In this document: positions 34,445 to 43,560 of the stretch, piece after piece
Position numbering within the stretch: position 1 is the first letter of the stretch
Layout of the letters: every line of letters begins with the position of its first letter
Assembly: GCF_016612535.1 (NCBI RefSeq)
Contig: NZ_JAENXS010000002.1
Location: 1,798,001 to 1,862,000 of the forward strand
Reading direction: 5' to 3'
Source of the DNA: Bradyrhizobium diazoefficiens
Lineage (GTDB): Bacteria > Pseudomonadota > Alphaproteobacteria > Rhizobiales > Xanthobacteraceae
DNA: 64,000 nucleotides
Notes under the pieces: model-generated
What the model was told of the DNA's origin: nothing
Databases searched by the model: none
What the model saw: the letters and a program-made list of their open reading frames with translations, nothing else
Position numbers and translations under genes: made by a program

Positions 34445-35523
34445 GTCGATCTCGTCCCCAACCAGGAATCCAGTTTCGGCCACAGCCGCTTTACCGCGTT
34501 GGCGCCGGCGACCAGCGAGACGTGACCGCCTTTCAGCATCACCTCTTCCTTGTCTTCGGAGCCGATCTTCGTGATCAGATGCTTGGCCGCGTCATAGGGC
34601 ACGATGTGATCGTGCTCGGCGACCGCGTGCAGCATCGGCACCTTGATGTTCTCGAGCTTCGCTGGCCGCCCCCCGACCGACATGGTGTCGTTGTAGAGCT
34701 TGTTGTCCCACATCAGGTCTTTGGTGATGGTACGGAAATATTCGCCCGCCAGCGGCAGCGTATCGGTCGCCCAGCGGTCGAACATCCGGTAGGACTTTAC
34801 GAACTCGTCGTTCCAGATGTTCTCCCATAGCTGGATCTGGCTCACGGTCCGCGAGGCCGGGCGCAACATCTCGAACGAGGACAAGATCATCTCCGGCGGG
34901 ACGTTGCCGACGCTGTCGACGAGACGGTCGACATCGAAATAGCGGCGGTCGGAGAAATTCGAAAACAGCTTCATCTCGCGGAAATCGATCGGCGTAGTGA
35001 AGCAGATCAAGTTCTTCATCGGCCCGTCCGGGAAGATCGAGCCGTAGAGCAGCGACAGCACGCCGCCGAAGCAATAGCCGATCACGGAGACGTCCTGCTC
35101 GCCGGAATCGGCCTGCACGCGGCGGACACAATCCGGGACGAAGTCCAGAACATAGTCCTCCATGCGCAGGCTCTTCTCCTCCGGCCGCGGCGCGCTCCAG
35201 TCGAGCATGTAGACGTCGTAGCCGCGCTTCAGCAGGAACTCGATGAAACTCTGGCCGGGCACGAGATCGAGAATGTAGCCGCGATTGGTGGTCGCCATCA
35301 CGACCAGGACCGGCACGCGATAAATCTCGTCCGACATCGGCCGATAGTGATAGAGGCTCATCGTGCCGCGCGAATGCAGCACGTCCTTCGGCGTCGATCC
35401 CAGTGTGGGACCGGAGGTCGAGAAATATTCGACGCCCTTGATGCTGCGCTGGATGGCACGCTGCACCTCGGACTGAATGCGCTCGGGGATCGCTGCAAAA
35501 TCAAGCCCAGTCGGCGCGTTCAT
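34441..35523 (-). CDS. phaC: Class III/IV-type polyhydroxyalkanoate synthase, catalytic subunit
   Basis: 360 residues, the short PhaC of two-component synthases. It polymerises 3-hydroxyacyl-CoA into PHA at the granule surface. The lipase-like box with nucleophile Cys is GYCFGGVLSL (Cys about 149). The catalytic Asp lies in AEHDHIVPY and the His in KGGHVSLVAG. Preceded by a small PhaE/PhaR-like gene with a 4-base overlap and followed by the GNAT gene with another. Confidence 0.93.
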   Translation of the reverse strand: MNAPTGLDFAAIPERIQSEVQRAIQRSIKGVEYFSTSGPTLGSTPKDVLHSRGTMSLYHYRPMSDEIYRVPVLVVMATTNRGYILDLVPGQSFIEFLLKRGYDVYMLDWSAPRPEEKSLRMEDYVLDFVPDCVRRVQADSGEQDVSVIGYCFGGVLSLLYGSIFPDGPMKNLICFTTPIDFREMKLFSNFSDRRYFDVDRLVDSVGNVPPEMILSSFEMLRPASRTVSQIQLWENIWNDEFVKSYRMFDRWATDTLPLAGEYFRTITKDLMWDNKLYNDTMSVGGRPAKLENIKVPMLHAVAEHDHIVPYDAAKHLITKIGSEDKEEVMLKGGHVSLVAGANAVKRLWPKLDSWLGTRST

Positions 35524-35900
35524 TTCTGCTCTCCGCCTTCGGAGGGCGGACGTTTTGTGCGCGGCGGCCGCGGCGCAGCGCCGATCGGCGCGTCGCCCGA
35601 GTTGGCCGACATCTGGCTCAGCATCGACCTGATCTCGCCAATCTGGCCTTCAATGGCTTGCAACCGTTCGGCGATGCCGGTCATCTGCTCGCGGCTCGGC
35701 AGATTCATCGAGAGCAGGTACTTCTCCATGAGATCGCCGAATTGCTTCTGAGCACCTGCAGCAACACCGCCGGCGCGGTTCACGGCTTGCGAGAACTCGG
35801 GTGTCTCCATCGCCTTGGTGGCGAAGGAGTTGAACCCCTTCTCCATCTCGCCAACCATCTTCTGCCACAAGGCGACCGGATCGTTGATCTTGTCGGTCAT
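35520..35900 (-). CDS. PhaE/PhaR-like PHA synthase accessory subunit
   Basis: 126 residues from ATG 35900. The diagnostic part is YLLSMNLPSREQMTGIAERLQAIEGQIGEI (about 73-102), like the C-terminal region of PhaE in class III synthases. The protein is much shorter than typical PhaE and ends in a low-complexity Pro/Arg tail. It probably forms the active synthase complex with PhaC, whose gene overlaps by 4 bases. PhaR of class IV is the alternative. Confidence 0.8.
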   Translation of the reverse strand: MTDKINDPVALWQKMVGEMEKGFNSFATKAMETPEFSQAVNRAGGVAAGAQKQFGDLMEKYLLSMNLPSREQMTGIAERLQAIEGQIGEIRSMLSQMSANSGDAPIGAAPRPPRTKRPPSEGGEQK

Positions 35901-36054
35901 CAGCGTCCTCCCAATGTGGAGAGCTTGTGCCCTTCGTTTCCCGCCATACCACACCGTTGCGAGGGGCCGGTCAACCAGTGTCGTGCACGCGGCTTCTTCG
36001 CGGAACAAAACCGTGCGATACAGCGAAGATCAAAGAATTCGAGGGAATGCGCCC

Positions 36055-36975
36055 GTGAACGCCTCCGCCCATCAGCCTCCCCAGACCGTCCGCGCCAACG
36101 GCATCGACATCTGCTACGAGATCTTCGGCAACGACAATGCCGAGCCGCTGCTGCTGATCATGGGGCTCGGGGCGCAGATGATCCATTGGGACGATGGGTT
36201 CTGCGAGCAGCTCGCCGCACGCGGTTTTCGCGTGATCCGCTTCGACAATCGCGACATCGGCAAATCCAGCCATCTCACAGGCGGCAAGCGGCTGACGCCG
36301 CTCGAACTGCTGAAGCTGCGCTTCCTCAGGATCCCCGTGGCCGCGACCTACCAGCTGATCGACATGGCCAAGGACACCGTCGGCCTGATGGATGCGCTCG
36401 GCATCAAGTCGGCGCATCTGGTCGGCGCCTCCATGGGCGGCATGATCGCGCAAGAAGTGACGCTGTCGTTTCCCGAGCGCGTGCGCTCGCTGACCTCGAT
36501 CATGTCGACGACAGGCAATCCGCGCGTGCCGCCACCGACGCGGGAGGCCGCCGCCATGCTGATGGCGCCGCCGCCGCGCAGCAAGGAGGAGTTCATCGTC
36601 CGCTACGGCCAGACCTGGAAGGTGCTGCGCGCAGGGTCCTTCCCGGAGGAAGAGGCGCTCGATCCCGGCCGTGCCGAACGTGTCTTCGCGCGCGGCCTCA
36701 ATCCGGCTGGTGTCGGCCGGCAGCTCCGCGCCGTGCTCGCCTCCGGCAGCCGCAAGGAACGGCTGTATGGCGTGAGGACGCCGACACTGGTGATCCATGG
36801 CACCGTCGATCCGCTGGTGCGGCCCGAAGGCGGCAAGGACACGGCCGCATCAATTCCCGGCGCAAAACTGTTGATGATCGACGGCATGGGCCACGCGCTG
36901 CCAGCGCGGTTCTGGCCGGAGATCATCGGCGCCATCGACAAGCACGCGCATGGCGCAGCGGCGAAGGCTGCCTAA
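36055..36975 (+). CDS. Alpha/beta hydrolase
   Basis: 306 residues from GTG 36055, after GAGGGA; the frame open from 35815 overlaps the divergent PhaE-like gene and was rejected. Motifs are the oxyanion strand LLLIMGLGAQMIHW, DNRDIGKSS, the nucleophile elbow GASMGGMIAQ, Asp in HGTVDPLV and His in GMGHALPARFW. The substrate is unknown. Divergent from the pha operon with a 154-base gap. Its stop overlaps the convergent methyltransferase-like gene by 4 bases. Confidence 0.88.
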   Translation: MNASAHQPPQTVRANGIDICYEIFGNDNAEPLLLIMGLGAQMIHWDDGFCEQLAARGFRVIRFDNRDIGKSSHLTGGKRLTPLELLKLRFLRIPVAATYQLIDMAKDTVGLMDALGIKSAHLVGASMGGMIAQEVTLSFPERVRSLTSIMSTTGNPRVPPPTREAAAMLMAPPPRSKEEFIVRYGQTWKVLRAGSFPEEEALDPGRAERVFARGLNPAGVGRQLRAVLASGSRKERLYGVRTPTLVIHGTVDPLVRPEGGKDTAASIPGAKLLMIDGMGHALPARFWPEIIGAIDKHAHGAAAKAA

Positions 36976-37646
36976 CTCTTCCTCGCGATCCAGATCACAT
37001 GGCGCGCACCGCCGCCCCTGCCGGTGGCGCGGACGTTGACCTCGTTGACGTCGAAACCGGCGCTCGTAAGCCGCTTGGTGAATGCGGGGTTCGGTCCCGA
37101 CGACCAGACGGCAAGCACGCCGCCTGGTCGCAGCGCCGTCTTCGCTGCCTTCAATCCGGTCGCACTGTAGAGCGCGTCATTGCCCTTCCGGGTCAGCCCT
37201 TCGGGCCCGTTGTCGACGTCGAGGAGAATGGCGTCGAAGGCCGAGCTCTTCGCCCGAATGATTTCGCCGACATCGGTTTCCCGGATGCTCACCCTGACAT
37301 CATCGAGGCTGTCGCCGAAGACCTGCGCCATCGGACCTCGCGCCCAGGCGACGACCGCCGGCACGAGCTCGGAGACCACGATCTTCGCCTTAGATCCAAG
37401 CACGGCCAGAGCCGCGCGCAAGGTAAAACCCATGCCGAGGCCACCGATCAGGACGACGGGTTTTGCGACCGTCTCGATCTGCTTCGCTGCAAGCGTTGCG
37501 AGCGCGGCTTCGGAGCCTGACAGGCGATTGTTCATCAGCTCGTTGGTGCCGAGCTTGATGGAGAACTCTTTGCCCCGCCGCATCAGGCGGAGCTCCTCGC
37601 CGGAGCCGGGGATTTTGGCGGTATCGAGTTTTTCCCAGGGAATCAT
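36972..37646 (-). CDS. Spermidine synthase-like SAM-dependent protein
   Basis: 224 residues. Rossmann-type class I methyltransferase/aminopropyltransferase fold: VVLIGGLGMGFTLRAALAVLG (SAM-binding loop, about 64-84), VVSELVPAVVAWARGP and AFDAILLDVDNGPEGL. The N-terminus is short compared with SpeE and the catalytic Asp context is atypical, so polyamine synthesis is uncertain. It lies 30 bases after the P450-reductase stop on the same strand. Confidence 0.8.
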   Translation of the reverse strand: MIPWEKLDTAKIPGSGEELRLMRRGKEFSIKLGTNELMNNRLSGSEAALATLAAKQIETVAKPVVLIGGLGMGFTLRAALAVLGSKAKIVVSELVPAVVAWARGPMAQVFGDSLDDVRVSIRETDVGEIIRAKSSAFDAILLDVDNGPEGLTRKGNDALYSATGLKAAKTALRPGGVLAVWSSGPNPAFTKRLTSAGFDVNEVNVRATGRGGGARHVIWIARKS

Positions 37647-37676
37647 GCGCTAGGTTTAGCACGATCGGACGAGTAA

Positions 37677-40600
37677 TCACCCGCCCGCCCAGACGTCCAG
37701 TACATAGCGGCTCTTCGCGCCCATGTCCTCGATCCAGCGTGCGCTGGCAGCCGCATCGCTGCCGCTCTTCTCGCGATGGATCGCGACCAGCGCGGCCTTC
37801 ACATCGGGCTCCATCTTGCTGCCGTCGCCGCAGACATAGACGATCGCGCCCTGCTCGATCAGCGGCCAGACCTTGTCCTTCTGCTCGGCGAGGACGTGCT
37901 GGACATAGGTCTTGGGGCCATCCGTGCGCGAGAACGCGGTGAAGAACTCGGTGATGCCGCTGGCGGCAAGCGCCTTCAGCTCGTCCGCGTAGAGAAAATC
38001 CTGGTCCGGATGGCGGCAACCGAAAAACAACATGGACGGTCCAAGGCTGGCGCCCTTCGCCTTGCGTGCGGCGCGCTCCTGAAGGAAGCCGCGGAACGGC
38101 GCGAGCCCCGTGCCGGGACCAATCATGATGATCGGCACCGACGAATCATCCGGCAGCCGGAAGCCGGCCTTGGTCTCGCGCACGGTCGCGTAGATCGCAT
38201 CGCCCGCGCGCCGATTGGCGAGATAGTTCGAGCAGATGCCCTTGTAGGTGCCGCGCCCCGAAGCGGCCGGCCCTTCGACCACACCGACCGTGACGCTACA
38301 ACGCGTTGGATCGACCGACGGCGAGGACGAGATCGAGTAATACCGCGGCGCCAGCAGCGAGAGCATTTCCAGATAGACGTGGAACGGCAATTCGCAGGCC
38401 GGATATTCTAGCAACATGTCGAATACCGATTTGCGCCGCGCCAGAATCTCGGCCTGGTAAAGCGCGAGCGGCGCGGCCCCCTCGCCGACAAAGGCCAGCA
38501 GCTTCGGTTTGGTGACAGGGCAGCGGGTGTGCTCCGCCATGATCTGGATCTGTTTCCGCGTCGCCACCTGCTGCAGCTCGACGAACTCGCTGAGTAGGCG
38601 GCCGACCGACACGGCATCGCCGACCGGCAATTGCGCGCGGCGGCCCTCCGCGACCTGGAGCCTGATCTGGTCGGCCGGCAGGAAGCCGAAGCGACGTGCA
38701 ACCGAATCCACCAGCGTCGGGTCGTTGCGTGGGACGACGCTCAGATGATCGCCGACGCGGTAGGTGATATTGGACGGCAGTTGGACTTCGATATGACGCG
38801 TCGAACGTTCCGAAGGATTGGACCCGCCCTTGTTCTGGAGCTCATCATTGACCAGCACTTTCATCGCGACCGCGCCGCCCTGGGCGACGATGGTGTTGAC
38901 CGCGGTCACCGCCACCGGCTCGATCGCATAGAGCGGATCGTCCTCGGCGGTGCGGGTGAAATTCCAGTCGATGCCGAATTCCTTGGTCGCAACCTGGGCC
39001 GCTGCCGGGAACCATTTCTGGAACTGGCCGTCGAGATCGCTACGCGCGTCACCCTCGCCGCGCGGATAAACGGCGCGTGCGCCATGCTTCGACAATTGCT
39101 CGTCGATGAAACGCGGCACCGATTGATAGGTTGCGGCCCAGTCGCTGTTGCCGCAGCCGAACACGGCGTAGCGGACGTTGGCGAAGGCGTCCTTCGGCAG
39201 ATCGTCGCCAAGCCATTTGACGAATTGCGACGCATTGTCCGGCGGCGCGCCGTTATAGGAGGCGCAGATGATCAGCACGCCGCCCTCCCGTGGCAGCTTG
39301 TCGACGTAATCGTCGAGTGGCCCGAGATGCACGGCAAAGCCGTTGATCTCGGCAAGGTCGGCCATGCGCGTCGCGAGTTCCTCGGCCGTGCCGAGATTGG
39401 AGCCGTAGAGCACCAGCATCGGCGTGTTGTGGCCGGGCCGCGCTGTGGGCTGACGCGGTGCCTTCGGCGCGGAAATCGCGGCCGCAGCCCCGCCATAGGC
39501 GCCGCGCTCGCGATCGGCGCGCGGACGTACCTTGATCTTGAAGCCTTCCGGCTTCATCGTCAGCGTTTCCTTCAGATGCATCTGGTAGCGCTGGTGGTCG
39601 ATCAGCTTGAAGCGCTGGAGGATCATGCCGAGCGCGAGTGCGGCCTCGTGCATGGCAAAGCCGCGGCCGATGCAGGCACGCTGGCCGTTGCCGAACGGCT
39701 TCCAGGCATTGACCGGCCGCTTGGCCTCGGATTCGCGGCTGAAATTCTCGGGATCGAAGGCGTCAGGATTGGGTCCCCAGACGCTGGGATCGCGGTGCAG
39801 CGCCGTCACCAGGACCGTGGTGAAGGTGCCCTTCCGAAGCTTGTACTTGCCGCCACCGATGGTCTGGTCCTGTAGCGGCGAGATGCCGTAGGCCGGCGCC
39901 GGCGGCCACAGCCGCAGCGCCTCTTTCAGGATCTGCGTGATGTAGGTGAGCTGCGTCACCTGCTGATAGGTCGGCTTCGCGTTGGCGTCGGGGGCGAAGA
40001 CGCGATCGACCTCGTCATAGGCTTTCTTGAGAATGTCCGGATGCTTCAACAGTGCATAGAGCGTGGTCGACAAAAGGCCGCTGGTGGTCTCGTGGCCCGC
40101 AATCAGGAACGTGTTGATCTGGTAACGAATGTTGACGTCGTCGAGCTGCTCGCCGGTCGAGCGGTCGACGCCGGTCATCATTGCGGCCAGCATGTCCTTC
40201 TTGCCGTCAACCGCGTCGGCGCTCTTGCGGCGCTCGGCGATGATCTCGTCAACCATCTTGTTCATGAAGGCGACGTCTTCGCCCATGGTCTTGCGTCGCT
40301 TCTGCATCCATACCTGCTCGAACGGCAGGCCGCGCGTCATCATGATGGTTTCGAGCGAGCGCACCAGCGACTCGACGAAAGGATGGTAGTCGCGCCGGTA
40401 GAACGAGTTGAAGCGGTAGTCGAAACCGCACAGACCGATTGTATCCAGCGTCAGCGCGGTCATGTCGTGGACGACGTCGATCTCCTCGTCGGCGTTCAGG
40501 CGCTCCCATTTTTGGACGAGCTGCTCGGCGATGTCGACCATGCTCGGATGGTAGGACTGCATGGCGCGGTTGCCGAACGGCTGCAGCAGGATGTTGTGCG

Positions 40601-40910
40601 CCTTGCTCCAGTTCGGCTCCCTGGTGTCGGCCGTGAACAGCCCGTCGCCGCCGACCGCGCGCACGCGCCGCAGCGCACCGCGCACCGTCTTGTCGAACCG
40701 CTTTTCATCCGAGATCTCGTCGACGAGATCGTGGCCGGAGACGACGACGATCGGCGAACCCATCATGTCGAGCCAGAAGATCGGCCCGAGCTCCTTCGCC
40801 AGCCGCGTCAGGTGCTGCACGGGCGCAGCCGAATCCAGCGACAGCATGTTGCCGACGACCGGTTTGGTCGGCGGCTGCGGGATCGGGTCCAGACGGTTCT
40901 TCGATGACAT
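37677..40910 (-). CDS. Self-sufficient cytochrome P450/NADPH-P450 reductase fusion (CYP102 type)
   Basis: 1077 residues from ATG 40910. Residues about 1-460 are a fatty-acid hydroxylase-type P450: I-helix AGHETTS, ExxR KEALRLWPP, and heme loop FGNGQRACIG near residue 400. A flavodoxin-like FMN domain follows at about 490-640 (LYGSNLGTAEELATRM, ASYNGAPPDNA). Then comes an FAD/NADPH reductase at about 670-1077 (RYYSISSSP, IGPGTGLAPFRGFLQER, FFGCRHPDQDFLY). Such BM3-like enzymes hydroxylate or epoxidise fatty acids in one polypeptide. An epoxide hydrolase gene lies 34 bases upstream on the same strand. Confidence 0.95.
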   Translation of the reverse strand: MSSKNRLDPIPQPPTKPVVGNMLSLDSAAPVQHLTRLAKELGPIFWLDMMGSPIVVVSGHDLVDEISDEKRFDKTVRGALRRVRAVGGDGLFTADTREPNWSKAHNILLQPFGNRAMQSYHPSMVDIAEQLVQKWERLNADEEIDVVHDMTALTLDTIGLCGFDYRFNSFYRRDYHPFVESLVRSLETIMMTRGLPFEQVWMQKRRKTMGEDVAFMNKMVDEIIAERRKSADAVDGKKDMLAAMMTGVDRSTGEQLDDVNIRYQINTFLIAGHETTSGLLSTTLYALLKHPDILKKAYDEVDRVFAPDANAKPTYQQVTQLTYITQILKEALRLWPPAPAYGISPLQDQTIGGGKYKLRKGTFTTVLVTALHRDPSVWGPNPDAFDPENFSRESEAKRPVNAWKPFGNGQRACIGRGFAMHEAALALGMILQRFKLIDHQRYQMHLKETLTMKPEGFKIKVRPRADRERGAYGGAAAAISAPKAPRQPTARPGHNTPMLVLYGSNLGTAEELATRMADLAEINGFAVHLGPLDDYVDKLPREGGVLIICASYNGAPPDNASQFVKWLGDDLPKDAFANVRYAVFGCGNSDWAATYQSVPRFIDEQLSKHGARAVYPRGEGDARSDLDGQFQKWFPAAAQVATKEFGIDWNFTRTAEDDPLYAIEPVAVTAVNTIVAQGGAVAMKVLVNDELQNKGGSNPSERSTRHIEVQLPSNITYRVGDHLSVVPRNDPTLVDSVARRFGFLPADQIRLQVAEGRRAQLPVGDAVSVGRLLSEFVELQQVATRKQIQIMAEHTRCPVTKPKLLAFVGEGAAPLALYQAEILARRKSVFDMLLEYPACELPFHVYLEMLSLLAPRYYSISSSPSVDPTRCSVTVGVVEGPAASGRGTYKGICSNYLANRRAGDAIYATVRETKAGFRLPDDSSVPIIMIGPGTGLAPFRGFLQERAARKAKGASLGPSMLFFGCRHPDQDFLYADELKALAASGITEFFTAFSRTDGPKTYVQHVLAEQKDKVWPLIEQGAIVYVCGDGSKMEPDVKAALVAIHREKSGSDAAASARWIEDMGAKSRYVLDVWAGG

Positions 40911-40944
40911 TAACTGCGCTTCCCCCCTGCCCTGGTCGTCAAGG

Positions 40945-41940
40945 CTAGCCAAACCGTCTTCTACGCCATTCGATCAACTTGGCGCTGACCTCTTCCGGCT
41001 TCTCCTGCTGCGTCCAATGGCCGCTGTCCTTCACCAGATACTTCTCGAGGTCGGACACCAGCTTCTCCATGCCGTCGGCCGCCGACGGCGGCAGCACGGC
41101 GTCGTTCTCGGCCATGATCATCAGCGACGGCACACTGATGTGGTGATCCAGCCCCTTCGAACGCTCCCAATTGCGGGTGAAATTGCGGTACCAGTTGATG
41201 CCACCGGTGAAGCCGGTCTTCGTGAAGGTCTCGACGAACACCTTCTTCTCGTCGGCCGAAAGAATCGGCGTGCGCGGATCGACATTGGCATCATAGGCCG
41301 CGATCATCTGCGGGAACGCGAGGTTCGTCTTCGAGGAGGCACCGACGCCCGCGATCGGCTGCTCGCCTGGTTTCTCCGCCGGCCGTGGCAACGGCTTGCG
41401 CATGAAGGCGTCAAAGGTCTGCTCGACGCGGCCGCCAAAAATCCTGTCGGGTTCGCGCGCGGGGTCCTGGAACTGGACGATGTACATCTGGTCGCCGAAG
41501 CGCTGGCGAAACAGCACGATTGGATCCATCGGTGCGCGGTCCCAATGCGGCGTGTTGACGCCGACCACGCCAGCGACGCGCGTGGGATGCCGCAACGGCA
41601 TTTGCCAGACGACGAAGCCGCCCCAGTCGTGGCCGACGAAGATCGCCTTGTCGATGTTGAGATGGTCGAGCAGCCCGACGAGATCGCCGGTCAGATGCTC
41701 CATGTCATAGGCTTCGACCGGCTCGGGCCGGTCGGTCGCGCCATAGCCACGCTGGTCCGGCGCGATCACCCGGATGCCGGCCTCGCTCAGCCCCTTGATC
41801 TGGTGACGCCAGGAGAAGGCGATTTCGGGCCAGCCGTGGCACAGCACCACCGGCGGTTTGTCGGTCACGGGGCCCGCCTCGTAATAGCCCATGCGAATTC
41901 CGTTCGTCTGCGCGAACTTGAGCGGCGGCATTTCGATCAT
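40945..41940 (-). CDS. Epoxide hydrolase-type alpha/beta hydrolase
   Basis: 331 residues from ATG 41940. Soluble epoxide hydrolase features: oxyanion HGWPEIAFSWRHQ, nucleophile Asp in VGHDWGGFVVW, a second acid region in ENDAVLPP, and catalytic His in SGHWTQQEKP. Cap-domain Tyr residues such as INWYRNF are present. It converts epoxides to diols. Its position 34 bases before the P450-reductase fusion gene, same strand, suggests that the P450 may form epoxides which this enzyme opens. Confidence 0.9.
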   Translation of the reverse strand: MIEMPPLKFAQTNGIRMGYYEAGPVTDKPPVVLCHGWPEIAFSWRHQIKGLSEAGIRVIAPDQRGYGATDRPEPVEAYDMEHLTGDLVGLLDHLNIDKAIFVGHDWGGFVVWQMPLRHPTRVAGVVGVNTPHWDRAPMDPIVLFRQRFGDQMYIVQFQDPAREPDRIFGGRVEQTFDAFMRKPLPRPAEKPGEQPIAGVGASSKTNLAFPQMIAAYDANVDPRTPILSADEKKVFVETFTKTGFTGGINWYRNFTRNWERSKGLDHHISVPSLMIMAENDAVLPPSAADGMEKLVSDLEKYLVKDSGHWTQQEKPEEVSAKLIEWRRRRFG

Positions 41941-41962
41941 TGCAAACGTCCTGGCAAATCTT

Positions 41963-43513
41963 CTATTCGGCCGCGCCCTTGATGTCGGCCGCGGGCGGCA
42001 TATACGCCGCTTCGAGCGCGGCAAACTCCTCCGGCAGCATATCGCACATCACCTGCACATGCGGAATGATATTCGCCCCGACGATGAAGCCGAAATCGAG
42101 CTGATCACGGTAGCTCTGCACGGTGATGTTGAGCGCCTGCCCATGCGTCGAGATCGATACCGGGAAGATGTGCAGCAGCTCGGCACCCGCGGCATAGAGC
42201 GTCTGCCGTGGCCCCGGCACGTTGGACACCGTGATGTTGGCCACCGGCGGCAGCACGTCCGACAGGTCGGAGCGGCTGTAGAGCAGCGCCATGATCTGGA
42301 CGATGATCGGCGCCCCCAGCATCGAGATGTTGGAGACCTGCGGCATCAGGGCGCGCAACGGATGCGACATCTCCTTGGACTTGGTCGATTGCGCGATGAT
42401 GGCTTCCAGCCGCGCCTTGGGGTCCTCGATATTGGTCGCGATCGAGCAGATCATGCCGAACACCTGGTTGTTGGCCTCGGTGTTGCCCTCCTCGCGCAGC
42501 GAGATCGGCACGGCAGCGGTCAAGGATTTCGCCGGCAGTGTGGCGTATTGCAGGAGATAGCGCCGAACCACGCCGGAGGCGAGCGCCAGCACCACATCGT
42601 TGAGCTTGCCGCCGGCCTGTTTGGCCAGCGCCTTGGATCGCGACAATGAAATCGACACGCCGGCAAAACTGCGCTCCGACGAAATCGACTTGTTGAGCAT
42701 GGTTGGCGGTGACACCATGCTGGCGAGGCTCTCGCGCGACTTCGGATCTGATATCTTGCCGAGCACGTCGGAGACACTCTTGACCATGGTCGGAATATTG
42801 CCGGCAAAGCGTACCGCACTCTCGATCTGGTACATCGCGTTGTCGAACAGGATCGAGCCGATGTCGCTCTTGCCCGTCCGCGGCAATTGCAGGTTCTTCG
42901 CCGCCGCCGAGGCATCGAGCGGCTGGGTGAAGAGCTGCTGATAGGAATCCAGCAGATTGGCCGCAATATCGCGCGGCTGCTGTCCGGGCTTCGACCCGCC
43001 CGCCGGCGGATCGACCTTCCGCGGGATCGGCGAGATATCGTAGATCATGTTGGTCAGAGCCGCACCGGCGCCGCCGTCGATGGCGGCATGGTGCATCTTG
43101 GAATAAAGTCCGACCTCGTTGTCCTTCATGCCCTCGAACACGTAGAACTCCCAGAGCGGGCGGGCGCGGTTCAGGAGCTTCGCATGCATCCAGCCGACGA
43201 TGCGCTCGAGCGTGGCGCGGTCGTGCGGCGCGGGCAGGCTACCGCGAAAGATGTGACGGTCGATGTCGAACTGATCGTCCTCGACCCAGGAGGGATGGTC
43301 GATATCGAGCGGCGCCTTCTCCAACCGCGCTTTCAGGATCGGCGCGATATGCAGCCGCGAGACGATCATCGCCTTGAACTCTTCGAAGAAGTCGCCCTTG
43401 TAATCGTCGGGCAGGCGAAAGATCGCCATGCTGCCGACATGCATCGGCATTTCCGGCGTTTCCAGATAGAGAAACGACGCGTCCAGCGACGACAGCTTCT
43501 TACCGTCAGCCAT
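41963..43513 (-). CDS. WS/DGAT-family O-acyltransferase (wax ester synthase/diacylglycerol acyltransferase)
   Basis: 516 residues from ATG 43513, after GGGAGG. The family's active-site motif HHxxxDG is present as MHHAAIDGGAG (about 135). N-terminal LSSLDASFLYLETPEMPMHVGSM and C-terminal NITVSNVPGPRQTLYAAGAEL are typical of the bacterial family. It transfers acyl groups from acyl-CoA to a fatty alcohol or diacylglycerol, making wax esters or triacylglycerol. It is followed by the epoxide hydrolase 22 bases later and preceded by an esterase gene. Confidence 0.93.
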   Translation of the reverse strand: MADGKKLSSLDASFLYLETPEMPMHVGSMAIFRLPDDYKGDFFEEFKAMIVSRLHIAPILKARLEKAPLDIDHPSWVEDDQFDIDRHIFRGSLPAPHDRATLERIVGWMHAKLLNRARPLWEFYVFEGMKDNEVGLYSKMHHAAIDGGAGAALTNMIYDISPIPRKVDPPAGGSKPGQQPRDIAANLLDSYQQLFTQPLDASAAAKNLQLPRTGKSDIGSILFDNAMYQIESAVRFAGNIPTMVKSVSDVLGKISDPKSRESLASMVSPPTMLNKSISSERSFAGVSISLSRSKALAKQAGGKLNDVVLALASGVVRRYLLQYATLPAKSLTAAVPISLREEGNTEANNQVFGMICSIATNIEDPKARLEAIIAQSTKSKEMSHPLRALMPQVSNISMLGAPIIVQIMALLYSRSDLSDVLPPVANITVSNVPGPRQTLYAAGAELLHIFPVSISTHGQALNITVQSYRDQLDFGFIVGANIIPHVQVMCDMLPEEFAALEAAYMPPAADIKGAAE

Positions 43514-43560
43514 AGTTCCCTCCCGAAGAATTTGACGGGCGCCTTGAGTGGCGCTTCTCG

